DNA of 27,025 bases from CALHVX01 sp038757945 (GCA_038757945.1 JBCDGJ010000061.1:1-27025), one strand, 5' to 3'. Numbered from the stretch's first letter, positions 1 through 7,763 are shown. Numbers and translations: made by a program. The notes: a model not told the origin generated them from the sequence alone.

Positions 1-506
1 CCGAGGACTTCGACGTCACGTAACCCGAGAGCCTGGCATACCGTCTGCGTGTAGTGCCCGCGGACGGAGATAAATGCGGCCTTTTCCCGCAAGGCGGCAA
101 TGAAGTCCATCAGCGTCGCATCAGCTCGCAGCTGATCAATGACATCCAGCCGACCATCGAGGTCCGGCGCCTGCGCGCCCAGGCCAAGAACGATCAGGGG
201 CACCCTTGAGCGTCGCAGAAAACCGCTCAGTGACGTCCAATCCGCACCAAGCCGGATGTGATTTGCGGCTGGAAAGACGAGGGCGCCTACGTCTGGAATG
301 GTGCTGAATTTACGATAGGGCAATTCTGATCGGGCAACGTTGACAATTGGCCCGGCGAAAAGACCATTGGCTGCGTACTGAAAGACCAAATTGCCCGAAT
401 TCTGGCCCAGCAAATTCAGCTTTTCGGTCGCGTCAACAGAATGCCGATTCAGTATTCGACCTGTTGAACCCAGCACGACGACAGTGGTCTTGCCAGATGC
501 CCGCAT
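1..506 (-). CDS. Polysaccharide pyruvyl transferase family protein, C-terminus cut by window edge
   Basis: The minus strand is open from an ATG at 506 to the left edge, giving about 168 N-terminal residues. GAGG lies seven bases upstream of the ATG and an in-frame TGA stands just before it, so the start is firm. The protein matches the N-terminal half of the plus-strand gene at 1821-3026: both have N-(S/T)-GNL-(V/L)-FQYAA near residues 35-50, then FPAANH-(I/L)-R, a RVPL stretch, GLGAQA, and a (S/T)VRG segment before a TVCQALG/RVCDQLG-type helix. Such proteins are thought to transfer pyruvyl or to be related sugar-modifying enzymes in surface glycan pathways. The family is assigned through the complete paralogue, whose C-terminus carries the diagnostic motif; the acceptor cannot be predicted. 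It is divergent from the methyltransferase gene at 976. Confidence 0.8.
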   Translation of the reverse strand, partial: MRASGKTTVVVLGSTGRILNRHSVDATEKLNLLGQNSGNLVFQYAANGLFAGPIVNVARSELPYRKFSTIPDVGALVFPAANHIRLGADWTSLSGFLRRSRVPLIVLGLGAQAPDLDGRLDVIDQLRADATLMDFIAALREKAAFISVRGHYTQTVCQALGLRDVEVL

Positions 507-975
507 GACTAAACCTCAATGCTCTGAACTGCTTGACTGTAGCGCTCGTCTCAACGCCTGCAGGATACTCTGCGTAAACCGGGAGTTCGACATAGAACAA
601 GCGCCTGTCCCCAGGGAGCGGCCAGAACCACAGCGTAGGCGAGAGAAATGGTAGGCGGCAAGGCGTAAAGAGAACCGTTCGCCTGCGATATCTCTGGCGT
701 CAGCCGGATAGACGCGGCTGTTTACTGCTTACCGGGGCGGTGCTCAAGACGGCCGCGCACTAAACTGCTCGGGTTGGAACACCGAACTGATCGATAGCGT
801 CTCAATGGATAGGGCGCAGCGGTTTGGAGGCGCGTACTCATGGCTGGATGCGTTGTATAGTTGTGTTCGGCGCATCCATGCATGTCCGGATGGCGGAACG
901 CGAGGGCGCCGTTGGCGCAGTTTCGGCTCCCATTTTCTTTTGTCTAAGATACTCCGATAGGTTTGGCCATTGGCA
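507..975. other. Non-coding divergent region between pyruvyl transferase and FkbM genes
   Basis: About 470 bases separate two divergently read genes. Open frames here are short and resemble no family I recognise. One on the minus strand ends in a TGA 12 bases before the ATG at 506, with a possible 25-codon stretch starting near 596, but nothing supports it as a gene. The region must hold promoters for both directions. A TAAGAT hexamer at 945-950 could be a -10 element for the rightward genes, but I see no convincing -35 at the right spacing. An 8-base inverted repeat at 845-878 is listed separately. Confidence 0.5.
845..878. repeat. 8-base perfect inverted repeat upstream of the FkbM gene
   Basis: TGGATGCG at 845-852 is perfectly complementary to CGCATCCA at 871-878, with an 18-base spacer. 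It overlaps the self-complementary CATGCATG at 877-884. It lies about 100 bases before the methyltransferase start, where an operator or a leader-RNA hairpin would be plausible. No U-tract follows, so it does not look like a rho-independent terminator. The function is unknown. Confidence 0.4.
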
Positions 976-1779
976 ATGGAACGGAACAGCTGGTTAGTGA
1001 GAATATCCGGTGCCTGCCGGAGAGCGCTTCGTCTACTGCGATTGCGTCGTCGGTGTGACACACAGGTGCAGGCATCGAAGGAGGCTGCGTCAACGGGGGC
1101 TGCGGCGATGGCTTCAACCCGTCGTCAGTACCGAACGCTTGAGGAGTTTTGTCATTATCTGCACGCTCGAGGGTATACCCCTGGCACGGTGATCGACGTT
1201 GGTGCCGCCTTCGGTACACCGGAACTGCTTCAGTCTTTCCCGGACGCTTATCACATCCTGATTGATCCGGTGCCGAGCTATGAAGATAGATTTAGGGAAA
1301 TCCTTAATCGCTACCGGGGTGAGTATCACCTGATTGCTGTAGGTGATGTGGAGTCGGTGATGCCACTCAGAGTGCCGGCGGGACAGACGGTCGGGTCTTC
1401 ATTGCTGACCGAAGGCGAGGAGGGTGACCTCATGGTGCCGGTGGTACGACTCGACACGCTCTTCGATGACCGCAGTTTGGAGCCGCCGATACTGCTCAAA
1501 ACCGACTGCCAGGGCTACGATATGAAGGTAACCGCTGGTGGGCGTCGTCTGCTGGCGAAATGCGATCTGGTGGTCTGTGAAGTCAATCTCTTTCACCCAA
1601 CTGGCCGCCCCGACCTTCCGGATCTCGGTGACACGGTGCAGATTATGCGGGACCTTGGTTTTGCCGTGTATGACATCGTGAGCTACCAGACGCGTCCCTA
1701 TGACGATGCACTGGGCTACGTTGATCTGGTCTTTGCGAATGAGCAATCGGAATTTCGCAAGGTGCATCGCTGGCAATAG
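976..1779 (+). CDS. FkbM family SAM-dependent methyltransferase
   Basis: This protein of about 267 residues has the FkbM/Methyltransf_21 layout. SAM-binding motif I is DVGAAFGT (residues 74-81), followed by an IDP acidic strand at 96-98. The characteristic LLKTDCQGYDMKVTAGG segment (173-189) corresponds to the family's lK-D-qGyE/D-lkvl-G signature, and CEVN follows at 201-204. Members O-methylate sugars of surface polysaccharides or natural products; here the neighbours favour a glycan. The first 45 residues are basic and Arg-rich and unlike the conserved core. The start is therefore uncertain: TTG 970, ATG 976 and ATG 1108 are possible and none has a strong ribosome binding site. The pyruvyl transferase gene follows 41 bases downstream on the same strand, probably co-transcribed. 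Confidence 0.85.
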   Translation: MERNSWLVRISGACRRALRLLRLRRRCDTQVQASKEAASTGAAAMASTRRQYRTLEEFCHYLHARGYTPGTVIDVGAAFGTPELLQSFPDAYHILIDPVPSYEDRFREILNRYRGEYHLIAVGDVESVMPLRVPAGQTVGSSLLTEGEEGDLMVPVVRLDTLFDDRSLEPPILLKTDCQGYDMKVTAGGRRLLAKCDLVVCEVNLFHPTGRPDLPDLGDTVQIMRDLGFAVYDIVSYQTRPYDDALGYVDLVFANEQSEFRKVHRWQ

Positions 1780-1820
1780 TAACTCTGTCCCGCAGCAGTT
1801 TTTTGAGGATCTATAGTTTT

Positions 1821-3026
1821 ATGCCGGTTCCACTAGCTTCTGAAGAGTGCGTGACCATCTTGGGTACGAACGGAAGCCTCGATCACAAGCATGGCTCCAG
1901 CGCTTCCGACATGCTCAGATTTTCCGGGGGAAATACCGGTAATCTGCTGTTTCAGTACGCGGCTTCCGAGCTGATCTCGAACCAGAAAAAGTATGTTGGG
2001 ATCGCTGCGCTCGCCTACTCTGATCCGACAGCGTTTAAAGACTCCCGCTACTTCGTTTTTCCCGCCGCAAATCATCTCCGCACGGATGTTGACTGGTCGG
2101 GCCTTGCGGGTTTCATAGACTCACGTCGTGTTCCGTTGGTCATGCTTGGTTTAGGCGCCCAGGCGGCATCCAATCCGACCAACGACGAAGTACAACGTAT
2201 TTCTGAGCACGCAGCCGTTCAAGAGCTGGCCAGCGTCATTCGAGACAAGGGGGTGTTGGTTACGGTCCGAGGCAAGTTCTCCAAGCGCGTGTGTGATCAG
2301 CTTGGGATTGAGTCTGAAGTCTTTGGGTGTCCTTCCCTGTTTCTCAACCCCGACCCAAAGCTCGGAGAGTCGATTTATAGGCAGCTCGCCTTTTTCAAGG
2401 AAAACCCCGGCCAGCTCCGACCGGCGGTTACGGCGGCTGCACCGTTCGAGCTTGCGGACGAAGAACGCCGTCGCCGTCTCGAGGGGCGATTATACGGCTG
2501 GGTCATCGAGAACGACGGTTTGTACGTTCAGCAGTCGGGTGGCGACGATGTTATTGCCTTCACGATGAATCCGCAGAGTAAGGCTGCTCGGAAGACGGCA
2601 AAAGCGGTGCGAACTCTCCTTGCACCGGACGTGTCGCTGAATCGCTTCACGGAAGGCGCTGCTAGGGTCAGCCGGGTGTACTGGAATGCACGGCGGTGGA
2701 TTGACGAGCTGAAGGAAACGAATCTTGCTATCGGTACGCGCTTGCACGGCAACATGGCAGCCCTTGCCTCAGGAATTCCAGGCGTTTTCATTTCCCATGA
2801 TGCCCGCACAGACGAGCTGATTGAAACGATGAAGGTGCCGTACCTGCCCCTTGAAGAAGTGCCTGATCGATTGAGTGATGTCTTTGAGCGTGTTCGATTT
2901 GATCCAGTTGCTTTTGATGAGAATCGTGCACAACTTTTCAGACAGTTTGCAGAACGGATGGGCGCACTTGGACTGACGATTGACGCACAACGCTTGACGA
3001 CGTTCAGCAGTTCAGCGAAGTCATGA
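1821..3026 (+). CDS. Polysaccharide pyruvyl transferase family protein
   Basis: A 401-residue protein of the PF04230 type. It has a GGNTGNLLFQYAA motif near residues 36-48, FPAANHLR near 79-86, a GLGAQA loop, a GCPSLFLNP segment in the middle, and the family's most telling element, AIGTRLHGNMAALASGIP, in the C-terminal third, followed by SHDARTDEL. The CsaB/WcaK-type family adds pyruvyl groups to sugars in exopolysaccharide or cell-wall polymers, but many members have no known acceptor. ATG 1821 is preferred over TTG 1803; GAGG lies 12 bases upstream, a rather long spacing. Its N-terminal half is clearly homologous to the truncated minus-strand gene at the left edge. It ends 20 bases from the convergent ABC transporter operon. 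Confidence 0.82.
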   Translation: MPVPLASEECVTILGTNGSLDHKHGSSASDMLRFSGGNTGNLLFQYAASELISNQKKYVGIAALAYSDPTAFKDSRYFVFPAANHLRTDVDWSGLAGFIDSRRVPLVMLGLGAQAASNPTNDEVQRISEHAAVQELASVIRDKGVLVTVRGKFSKRVCDQLGIESEVFGCPSLFLNPDPKLGESIYRQLAFFKENPGQLRPAVTAAAPFELADEERRRRLEGRLYGWVIENDGLYVQQSGGDDVIAFTMNPQSKAARKTAKAVRTLLAPDVSLNRFTEGAARVSRVYWNARRWIDELKETNLAIGTRLHGNMAALASGIPGVFISHDARTDELIETMKVPYLPLEEVPDRLSDVFERVRFDPVAFDENRAQLFRQFAERMGALGLTIDAQRLTTFSSSAKS

Positions 3027-3046
3027 GCTTTGGGTGTCGAGTTCCA

Positions 3047-3838
3047 TCAGGCTTGGGCTTCTTTTTCAAGACTCTTGGTTGCTGCAACGTGGCTACGGTA
3101 CTCATCCAGGACTGCCTCGAGTTTGTCGTACATCATCAGCGTGCCGCGTTCCAGCCAGACTGCATGAGTGCAGTACTGGCGAATCAAAGATGGGGAGTGT
3201 GTGGCCATGAGTACAACCCCTGAGCGTTCGATGAGCCTACCCAGCCTTTTACGTGCTTTGTCGACGAAGCTCTGGTCGCCAGTTCCGAACACCTCGTCGA
3301 TGAGTAGGACGTCGGGCTCCGCACTCGTAGCAACACCGAATCCAATACGCGTCGTCATGCCGGCGGAGTAGGTGCGCGAAGGGAGATTTATGTATTCGCC
3401 CAGGCCGCTGAACTCGGCCACATCTTCCACAAATCCCTCTTTGAGGCGCTCCTGCAGCCCCATCAACCGGGCCATTATCTGAATGTTCTCTGCGCCGGTG
3501 GCGTTTGGCATCATGCCGAGCTGGTTTGAAAACAGGGTTGATATGCGTCCCTGTATCTGCATATCCCCGGCCGTTGGTGCATAGATTCCCGCCAGGACGC
3601 GGAGCAGGGTGCTTTTTCCTGAGCCGTTCAACCCCACGACACCTATGGAGGTGCCTTGGTTGACTTCGAAAGAGATATTGTCCAGCACGCGTACGCGTTC
3701 AACGTTCCTGCCCTTGCGGACGAGCACGCCGCCGAGCGTACTTGCGTTCGTCTCTATGCCATTGTGTTTGTAGCGTGCTGGTAGCTCGAGGGAAACCGCA
3801 TTGACGCTGACAACGGGTTTGGAAGGGTCTATAGCCAT
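3047..3838 (-). CDS. ABC transporter ATP-binding protein, polysaccharide export (Wzt/KpsT type)
   Basis: A 263-residue ATPase with Walker A GLNGSGKST (69-77), ABC signature region YSAGM (157-161), Walker B DVLLIDE (176-182) and switch histidine H214 in ATHS. The variant YSAGM signature and the long segment of about 45 residues before the Walker A strand fit the O-antigen/capsule exporter subfamily. It ends soon after the nucleotide-binding domain and so lacks the C-terminal carbohydrate-binding domain found in some Wzt proteins. The start at 3838 has GAGG eight bases upstream and overlaps the permease stop by ten bases, which suggests translational coupling. It should energise export of a lipid-linked glycan across the inner membrane with the adjacent permease. 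Confidence 0.9.
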   Translation of the reverse strand: MAIDPSKPVVSVNAVSLELPARYKHNGIETNASTLGGVLVRKGRNVERVRVLDNISFEVNQGTSIGVVGLNGSGKSTLLRVLAGIYAPTAGDMQIQGRISTLFSNQLGMMPNATGAENIQIMARLMGLQERLKEGFVEDVAEFSGLGEYINLPSRTYSAGMTTRIGFGVATSAEPDVLLIDEVFGTGDQSFVDKARKRLGRLIERSGVVLMATHSPSLIRQYCTHAVWLERGTLMMYDKLEAVLDEYRSHVAATKSLEKEAQA

Positions 3839-4572
3839 GTTGGGAGCCTCTTGGCTGACAAGGCGAACATGGTAGTAGCACAGCCTGTCAGAACCAGAAA
3901 ACCGGTGAGCCCAAGCGCCCAATCCTGTAGCGCAACGCTTTCTCCAAGCAATGGCGAGCGAACGATTGTTAGGGGGTAAAAGAATGGGTTCCAGTCCACG
4001 AACCGCATCTGAAAGCTGCCTTCGGCGGGCATCCAGAAGACGGGAGTCAAGAAGAACATAAATCGCATGACTACGCTGATCAGCTGTTCAAGGTCGCGTT
4101 GGTACGCGTTCAGGATCCCCACAACCACGATCACGGGCGCAATCAGTGCCGCGAGGAAAAGTGTTCCGAGCAGCGCGTGTCCCCACAGGACCTCTGGCCA
4201 GAGGTTGAAATAGACCACGATGGGAATGAACACTGCCAGCTGAAACGTAAAGCGAATCAGGGTGGTTGTGGTCAGGCGGACGACATGCAACATCAGACCT
4301 GCGGGTAGGTTCAGAATAATCGACGCTCTCGAAGTAAAGACCGATGTACCTTGAGTCACCGTATTGCTCAGACAGTTCCACACTGCCAGTCCGGGCACCA
4401 GGTACGCCACGTAGGCTCCTATTTCCTCATAGATTGTCCCGAACACAAAAACCAGGCCGGCAGACCACAGTGCAATCTGCAGGCTTTGCCAGATCGGTCC
4501 CAGAAACGTTCGCCGATAGGCTAAAAAGAAATCGTACCAGCCCAGCACGATACCGTTGCGGAGTATGTCCAT
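3829..4572 (-). CDS. ABC-2 type polysaccharide export permease (Wzm/KpsM type)
   Basis: A 247-residue integral membrane protein. An N-terminal cytoplasmic stretch with YRRTFLGPIWQ matches the family's R-x-x-LG-xx-W element. About six hydrophobic segments follow (roughly 30-48, 53-73, 97-118, 128-152, 163-185 and 217-238). LNAYQRDLEQLI lies before a PVFW loop and a WNPFFYPLTIVR segment, both typical of ABC-2 exporters of O-antigen, teichoic acid or capsule. The start at ATG 4572 has no clear ribosome binding site; upstream in-frame codons exist but would overlap the preceding glycosyltransferase, whose stop is 10 bases away. It forms the membrane half of the exporter with the downstream ATPase. 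Confidence 0.87.
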   Translation of the reverse strand: MDILRNGIVLGWYDFFLAYRRTFLGPIWQSLQIALWSAGLVFVFGTIYEEIGAYVAYLVPGLAVWNCLSNTVTQGTSVFTSRASIILNLPAGLMLHVVRLTTTTLIRFTFQLAVFIPIVVYFNLWPEVLWGHALLGTLFLAALIAPVIVVVGILNAYQRDLEQLISVVMRFMFFLTPVFWMPAEGSFQMRFVDWNPFFYPLTIVRSPLLGESVALQDWALGLTGFLVLTGCATTMFALSAKRLPTWL

Positions 4573-4582
4573 GTGCGAACGA

Positions 4583-5476
4583 CTACCAGCTGAGACCGCG
4601 TTCCTGTCTGGAGGCAAAGTTCCAATTATAGAGGTTGACTGATGTCCGGTCATAAAAGAGGTACAGCGTTCGTAGTGACAGGTGAAAAAACAAAGTCGCC
4701 AATCGGCTGTGCTTTGCATCTGTGTCGTAAAACCCGCGAAGATCATAGGTCCTGTACAGAAATGCGAAGGCCCAGGCCAGCTTGCCATTATACGGACCGT
4801 ATTCGCGGATGACGCGGTACATTTCGTCTGCGATCTTCCTGCCGCCTGTCGACGTTAGATTCGTTGAAGAAAAGTAGTACACGGAATAGATGTCGTCTGT
4901 ACGCATGAAGCGTGCTCCACGTTGCTTCATGCGGCACCAGTATTCCCAGTCGAATGCGTACTTGAGTTCAAGGCTTAGCGGGCCGACCTGGCGATGGGTT
5001 TCAGCGCGCCAGAAAGTCGAAGGTTGTTCGATCGTGTTCTTGATGAAGAGTTGAACGTAGTACTCGTGATCGGGAACCGTTGTGTGTTCGCCTGCGCCAG
5101 TGAAGATGCGTTGGCAACCTCCGGTCAGGATGTCTACCTCCTGGTTGGACTGTAGGTGTTCGGCCACTCGATGCAGCGTATTCGGCATCAGCTCGTCATC
5201 GGCGCAGAGCCAGCCGAACACGTTTCCCCTTGCCAGTGCGAACCCCTTGTTCAGCGCGTCCGCCTGGCCCTCGTCAGGTTCGGATAGTGCGGCTGCAATG
5301 GCGTCGCCGAAAGTACTGACGATCTCCATGCTCGAGTCGGTACTTGCGCCATCGACACAGATGATCTCTAGTTCTGGATAGTCCTGGTCGACCAGCGATT
5401 GAAGTGCACGCGCCAGCGTCGCTGCTGCGTTGTACATCGGTACTACAATCGAAAACCTGATGCTTGGCGTACTCAA
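4583..5476 (-). CDS. Glycosyltransferase family 2
   Basis: A 297-residue GT-A fold protein. It opens with FSIVVPMYNAAATLARALQSL, then VDGASTDSS (41-49) in the nucleotide-binding region, EPDEGQADALNKGFALARG, and the acidic CADDE motif (91-95) that should hold the metal. A later AFDWEYWCRM segment is seen in several family 2 enzymes of surface glycan clusters. It probably adds one sugar to the exported glycan; donor and acceptor are unknown. The start is TTG 5476, whose bases overlap the stop of the preceding gene as TTGA. No better start exists upstream, and the next ATG falls inside the conserved VVPMYN, so coupled initiation at TTG is likely. Confidence 0.88.
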   Translation of the reverse strand: MSTPSIRFSIVVPMYNAAATLARALQSLVDQDYPELEIICVDGASTDSSMEIVSTFGDAIAAALSEPDEGQADALNKGFALARGNVFGWLCADDELMPNTLHRVAEHLQSNQEVDILTGGCQRIFTGAGEHTTVPDHEYYVQLFIKNTIEQPSTFWRAETHRQVGPLSLELKYAFDWEYWCRMKQRGARFMRTDDIYSVYYFSSTNLTSTGGRKIADEMYRVIREYGPYNGKLAWAFAFLYRTYDLRGFYDTDAKHSRLATLFFHLSLRTLYLFYDRTSVNLYNWNFASRQERGLSW

Positions 5477-6420
5477 CCTGTGGTTACCTCATCTAGATAC
5501 CCCAGATCCCAGAAGTACATGCCGAGAGCGCGCACAATCCCTTCCTCTTTGCAGCGAAAAACGAAGTTCCTGAAAAGCAGCACTGCTCTCCGATCGGGAA
5601 TGTCCGTCTCAACAGCCTTGCCCAGCAGGCGGTTAAGTACTGCATGGCTGCGCCCGTGTCCGTAGGAGAGACGTGCGAGGTAGCGCAGAGTCAGCCGGGA
5701 CGCTGCGATGTGGTGTTTGAGCTTGAGCTCTGGTTCATAGGCACATGTGTAGCCGAGTTCGTGCCCTAGCCTCGAGAAAAGCGAATCCTCGCCGCTCATC
5801 AGGGCATTGCCGTTCCTTCCGAGCCGTCCCGCTGTAGCTTTGGCCACTACGAAGGAGACGAACTGCTGTGCGACCGCCGCACGCACAACCATACCCGCGC
5901 CAATTGGTTCCCATTCGCCCCAGTGATCGCCCGGACCCTCAATCCGATCGGATCCGTGGTTCCGGACTCCCAGCTGTGGAAGAAACTGGGCTTTGATCCG
6001 GCCCACGGGGCGTTCGAGTACTCCATCGGTTTGGCCACCGAAGAGGCCGACCGTTGGGTTCTGGCGAGCGATGGCGATAGCGTTCTCCAGGTAGTCGCTG
6101 GCAAGTTCGTTGTCGTCGTCAACAAAAACGAGCAGGTTTGCCTGCGCCTTTTGAATACCGGCCGTACGCGCGTGGGTGAGTCCCTGTCGGGGTTGCCGGA
6201 TCAGCTCGACGGGAACGCGGCAGAGGCACTGCAGGTTATTCTGGTCTAGAGGAGGGGAGGAATTGTTATCAACGACAATGACTTCAAAGCGACTTGAACA
6301 CAGGCTTTGTAAGCCGATCGCGTGGAGCGCGAGCGAAAGGTGATCCGACCGAGGGTTGAAAGTACACATTATCACGCTGAGTTGGGGGGCGTCAGAGTGC
6401 GTTGAGGAGTGGGAGTGCAT
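5473..6420 (-). CDS. Glycosyltransferase family 2
   Basis: A 315-residue family 2 glycosyltransferase, first gene of the leftward export operon. LSVIMCTFNPR opens the GT-A domain, VVDNNSS (49-55) follows, FVDDDNE (99-105) is the DXD-type metal site, and SGEDSLFSRLGHELGY (209-224) carries the acidic residue of the acceptor side. RLSYGHGRSHAVLNR near the C-terminus matches enzymes acting on surface glycans. ATG 6420 is chosen over an upstream TTG at 6462; a purine-rich AAAGGGG lies about 12 bases before it. The next gene begins within its stop codon. It likely acts at the cytoplasmic face of the inner membrane; the sugar is not predictable. Confidence 0.86.
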   Translation of the reverse strand: MHSHSSTHSDAPQLSVIMCTFNPRSDHLSLALHAIGLQSLCSSRFEVIVVDNNSSPPLDQNNLQCLCRVPVELIRQPRQGLTHARTAGIQKAQANLLVFVDDDNELASDYLENAIAIARQNPTVGLFGGQTDGVLERPVGRIKAQFLPQLGVRNHGSDRIEGPGDHWGEWEPIGAGMVVRAAVAQQFVSFVVAKATAGRLGRNGNALMSGEDSLFSRLGHELGYTCAYEPELKLKHHIAASRLTLRYLARLSYGHGRSHAVLNRLLGKAVETDIPDRRAVLLFRNFVFRCKEEGIVRALGMYFWDLGYLDEVTTG

Positions 6421-6900
6421 TCGCAGTATTTGGCCCCTTTCGGTTTGCTTCGGTCGGTTCAACGCCGTGGAACAGTCTAATGATAATCGTCATGTGGCGT
6501 GAGGCGAGTGGGGGGGCACACTTTTCGATTGGCCGTTTGTCGAAGTGTAATGCAATTCGCCGTGTTTTCGGCCCAGCGCGGCGGCGTCCTTGACGGGCAC
6601 AGGTTCCGAATCGCGCAGTGGGCAGCTTCCCTGCGTGGCGGAAGCGTCCCCCGCCACTGCGAGCGACGCGAGTTGGGCACTGACCCCCAGCGGCTTGGTA
6701 GGACTGTCGCTGCTCGAAAAAGCGTTCGCTACGCGCGCTCTGCCGTTAAGTTCCTATTGGTTGGTGATAACAAGGCACTTTTGTTGACGTGGTGAGTGTG
6801 CAACCGAGCCTGCGCTCATATCTGCAGATGCTGCCTCGTTCAACAGACAGCAAGTTTGGTCGTGTTAGCCTTCACCAGAATTCAACCTTGAGGACCATCA
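6421..6900. other. Non-coding region between glycan operon and OmpA-like lipoprotein gene
   Basis: A 480-base gap between divergent genes with no convincing coding frame: the open frames present have unnatural composition and no recognisable motif. It should contain the promoter of the leftward glycosyltransferase operon and that of the rightward lipoprotein gene. A TTGACG hexamer at 6784-6789 could be a -35 element, but no -10 lies at the right distance. A hairpin at 6635-6657 is listed separately. Base composition changes across the gap from the lower-GC glycan locus to the GC-rich remainder. Confidence 0.5.
6635..6657. repeat. 7-base hairpin in the intergenic region
   Basis: GTGGCGG at 6635-6641 pairs perfectly with CCGCCAC at 6651-6657 around a 9-base loop. 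A shorter GCAG/CTGC pair lies just to its left. No T-run follows on either strand, so it is not a typical terminator. It may be part of a structured RNA or a remnant element. Confidence 0.3.
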
Positions 6901-7575
6901 ATGCCACTATCGTCAGTTCGAAAGCTGCAATCGGCTCTAGCTGTAGTGATTTTCACGGCCGGTTGCACCACCAATCCGTACACAGGCGAAAGCGAAGCAT
7001 CAAATAAGGCCAAAGGGGCTGCCATTGGCGCAGCCATCGGCGCGGTGGCTGGCGTTCTGGCGGGAGATGACGCCGACGAGCGTCGCGAGAAAGCGCTGAT
7101 TGGCATCGGTGTTGGCGCGCTGGCTGGGACGGCGGTCGGTGCTTACATGGATGCCCAGGAAGCCAAGCTGCGCGAACAGCTTCGCGGCACTGGTGTCAGC
7201 GTCACCCGCCTCGGGGATGACCTGGTGCTGAACATGCCCGGGAACGTCACCTTCGCGTCCGGTCAGTCCGGCCTGCGTCCGGAATTTTTCCCGGTGCTGG
7301 ACTCCGTTGCCCTGGTACTGCAGGAATACAACAAGACGCTGATCGATGTTTCCGGTCATACGGACAGCACCGGCCCCATGGACCTGAACATGCGTCTGTC
7401 CGATCAACGCGCCGCTGCGGTGGGACTGTATCTTCAGTCGCAGGAAGTGGTACCGGCACGGATAATGACCCAGGGCTACGGGCCCCACTACCCGGTCGCG
7501 AGCAATGACACCGATTCCGGCCGTCAGCTCAACCGGCGCGTCGAGCTGGTCCTGAAGCCGATCCGTCAGACCTGA
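6901..7575 (+). CDS. OmpA family lipoprotein with glycine-zipper domain (YiaD-like)
   Basis: A 224-residue protein. A basic N-terminus and hydrophobic stretch end in FTAGC, giving a lipidated Cys at residue 22; Thr at -3 is less usual than Leu. The +2 residue is Thr, not Asp, so outer-membrane sorting is expected. A glycine-rich zipper of two helices follows (38-55 and 66-82, with GAAIGAAIGAVAG and GIGVGALAGTAVG). The C-terminal OmpA domain (about 105-220) has SGHTDSTG (151-158) and NRRVEL (211-216), the residues that grip peptidoglycan diaminopimelate. It likely tethers the outer membrane to the wall. ATG 6901 has GAGG seven bases upstream. Length and layout match E. coli YiaD. Confidence 0.88.
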   Translation: MPLSSVRKLQSALAVVIFTAGCTTNPYTGESEASNKAKGAAIGAAIGAVAGVLAGDDADERREKALIGIGVGALAGTAVGAYMDAQEAKLREQLRGTGVSVTRLGDDLVLNMPGNVTFASGQSGLRPEFFPVLDSVALVLQEYNKTLIDVSGHTDSTGPMDLNMRLSDQRAAAVGLYLQSQEVVPARIMTQGYGPHYPVASNDTDSGRQLNRRVELVLKPIRQT

Positions 7576-7588
7576 TCAGCATCTGATC
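7574..7588. repeat. 6-base hairpin at the lipoprotein gene's stop codon
   Basis: GATCAG (7574-7579) and CTGATC (7583-7588) form a perfect stem with a 3-base loop, starting inside the TGA stop. A weaker GGGCG/CGCCC pair follows. There is no T-tract, so termination is possible but unproven. Confidence 0.3.
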
Positions 7589-7763
7589 CCCGGGCGGGCA
7601 CGCGGCAAGGGGCGCCCAGCAAGGATTGCCCGATCTGCAGTTTCGGGGCGACCTGGCTGCCAGTGCTGTGCACGTCCCGGATCCGTAGCGTCCTGCGGAT
7701 GGAACTTTCATGCCGTTTGCTAGATCATTGCGCGCTTCTTGAAACCCACTCAAGGGGGGCTGC

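Noticed and set aside
507..720. Possible minus-strand coding remnant before the left pyruvyl transferase gene, including a frame with aromatic-rich sequence.
   Set aside because: Two overlapping frames look equally protein-like, neither has a start with a binding site, and neither matches a family I know.
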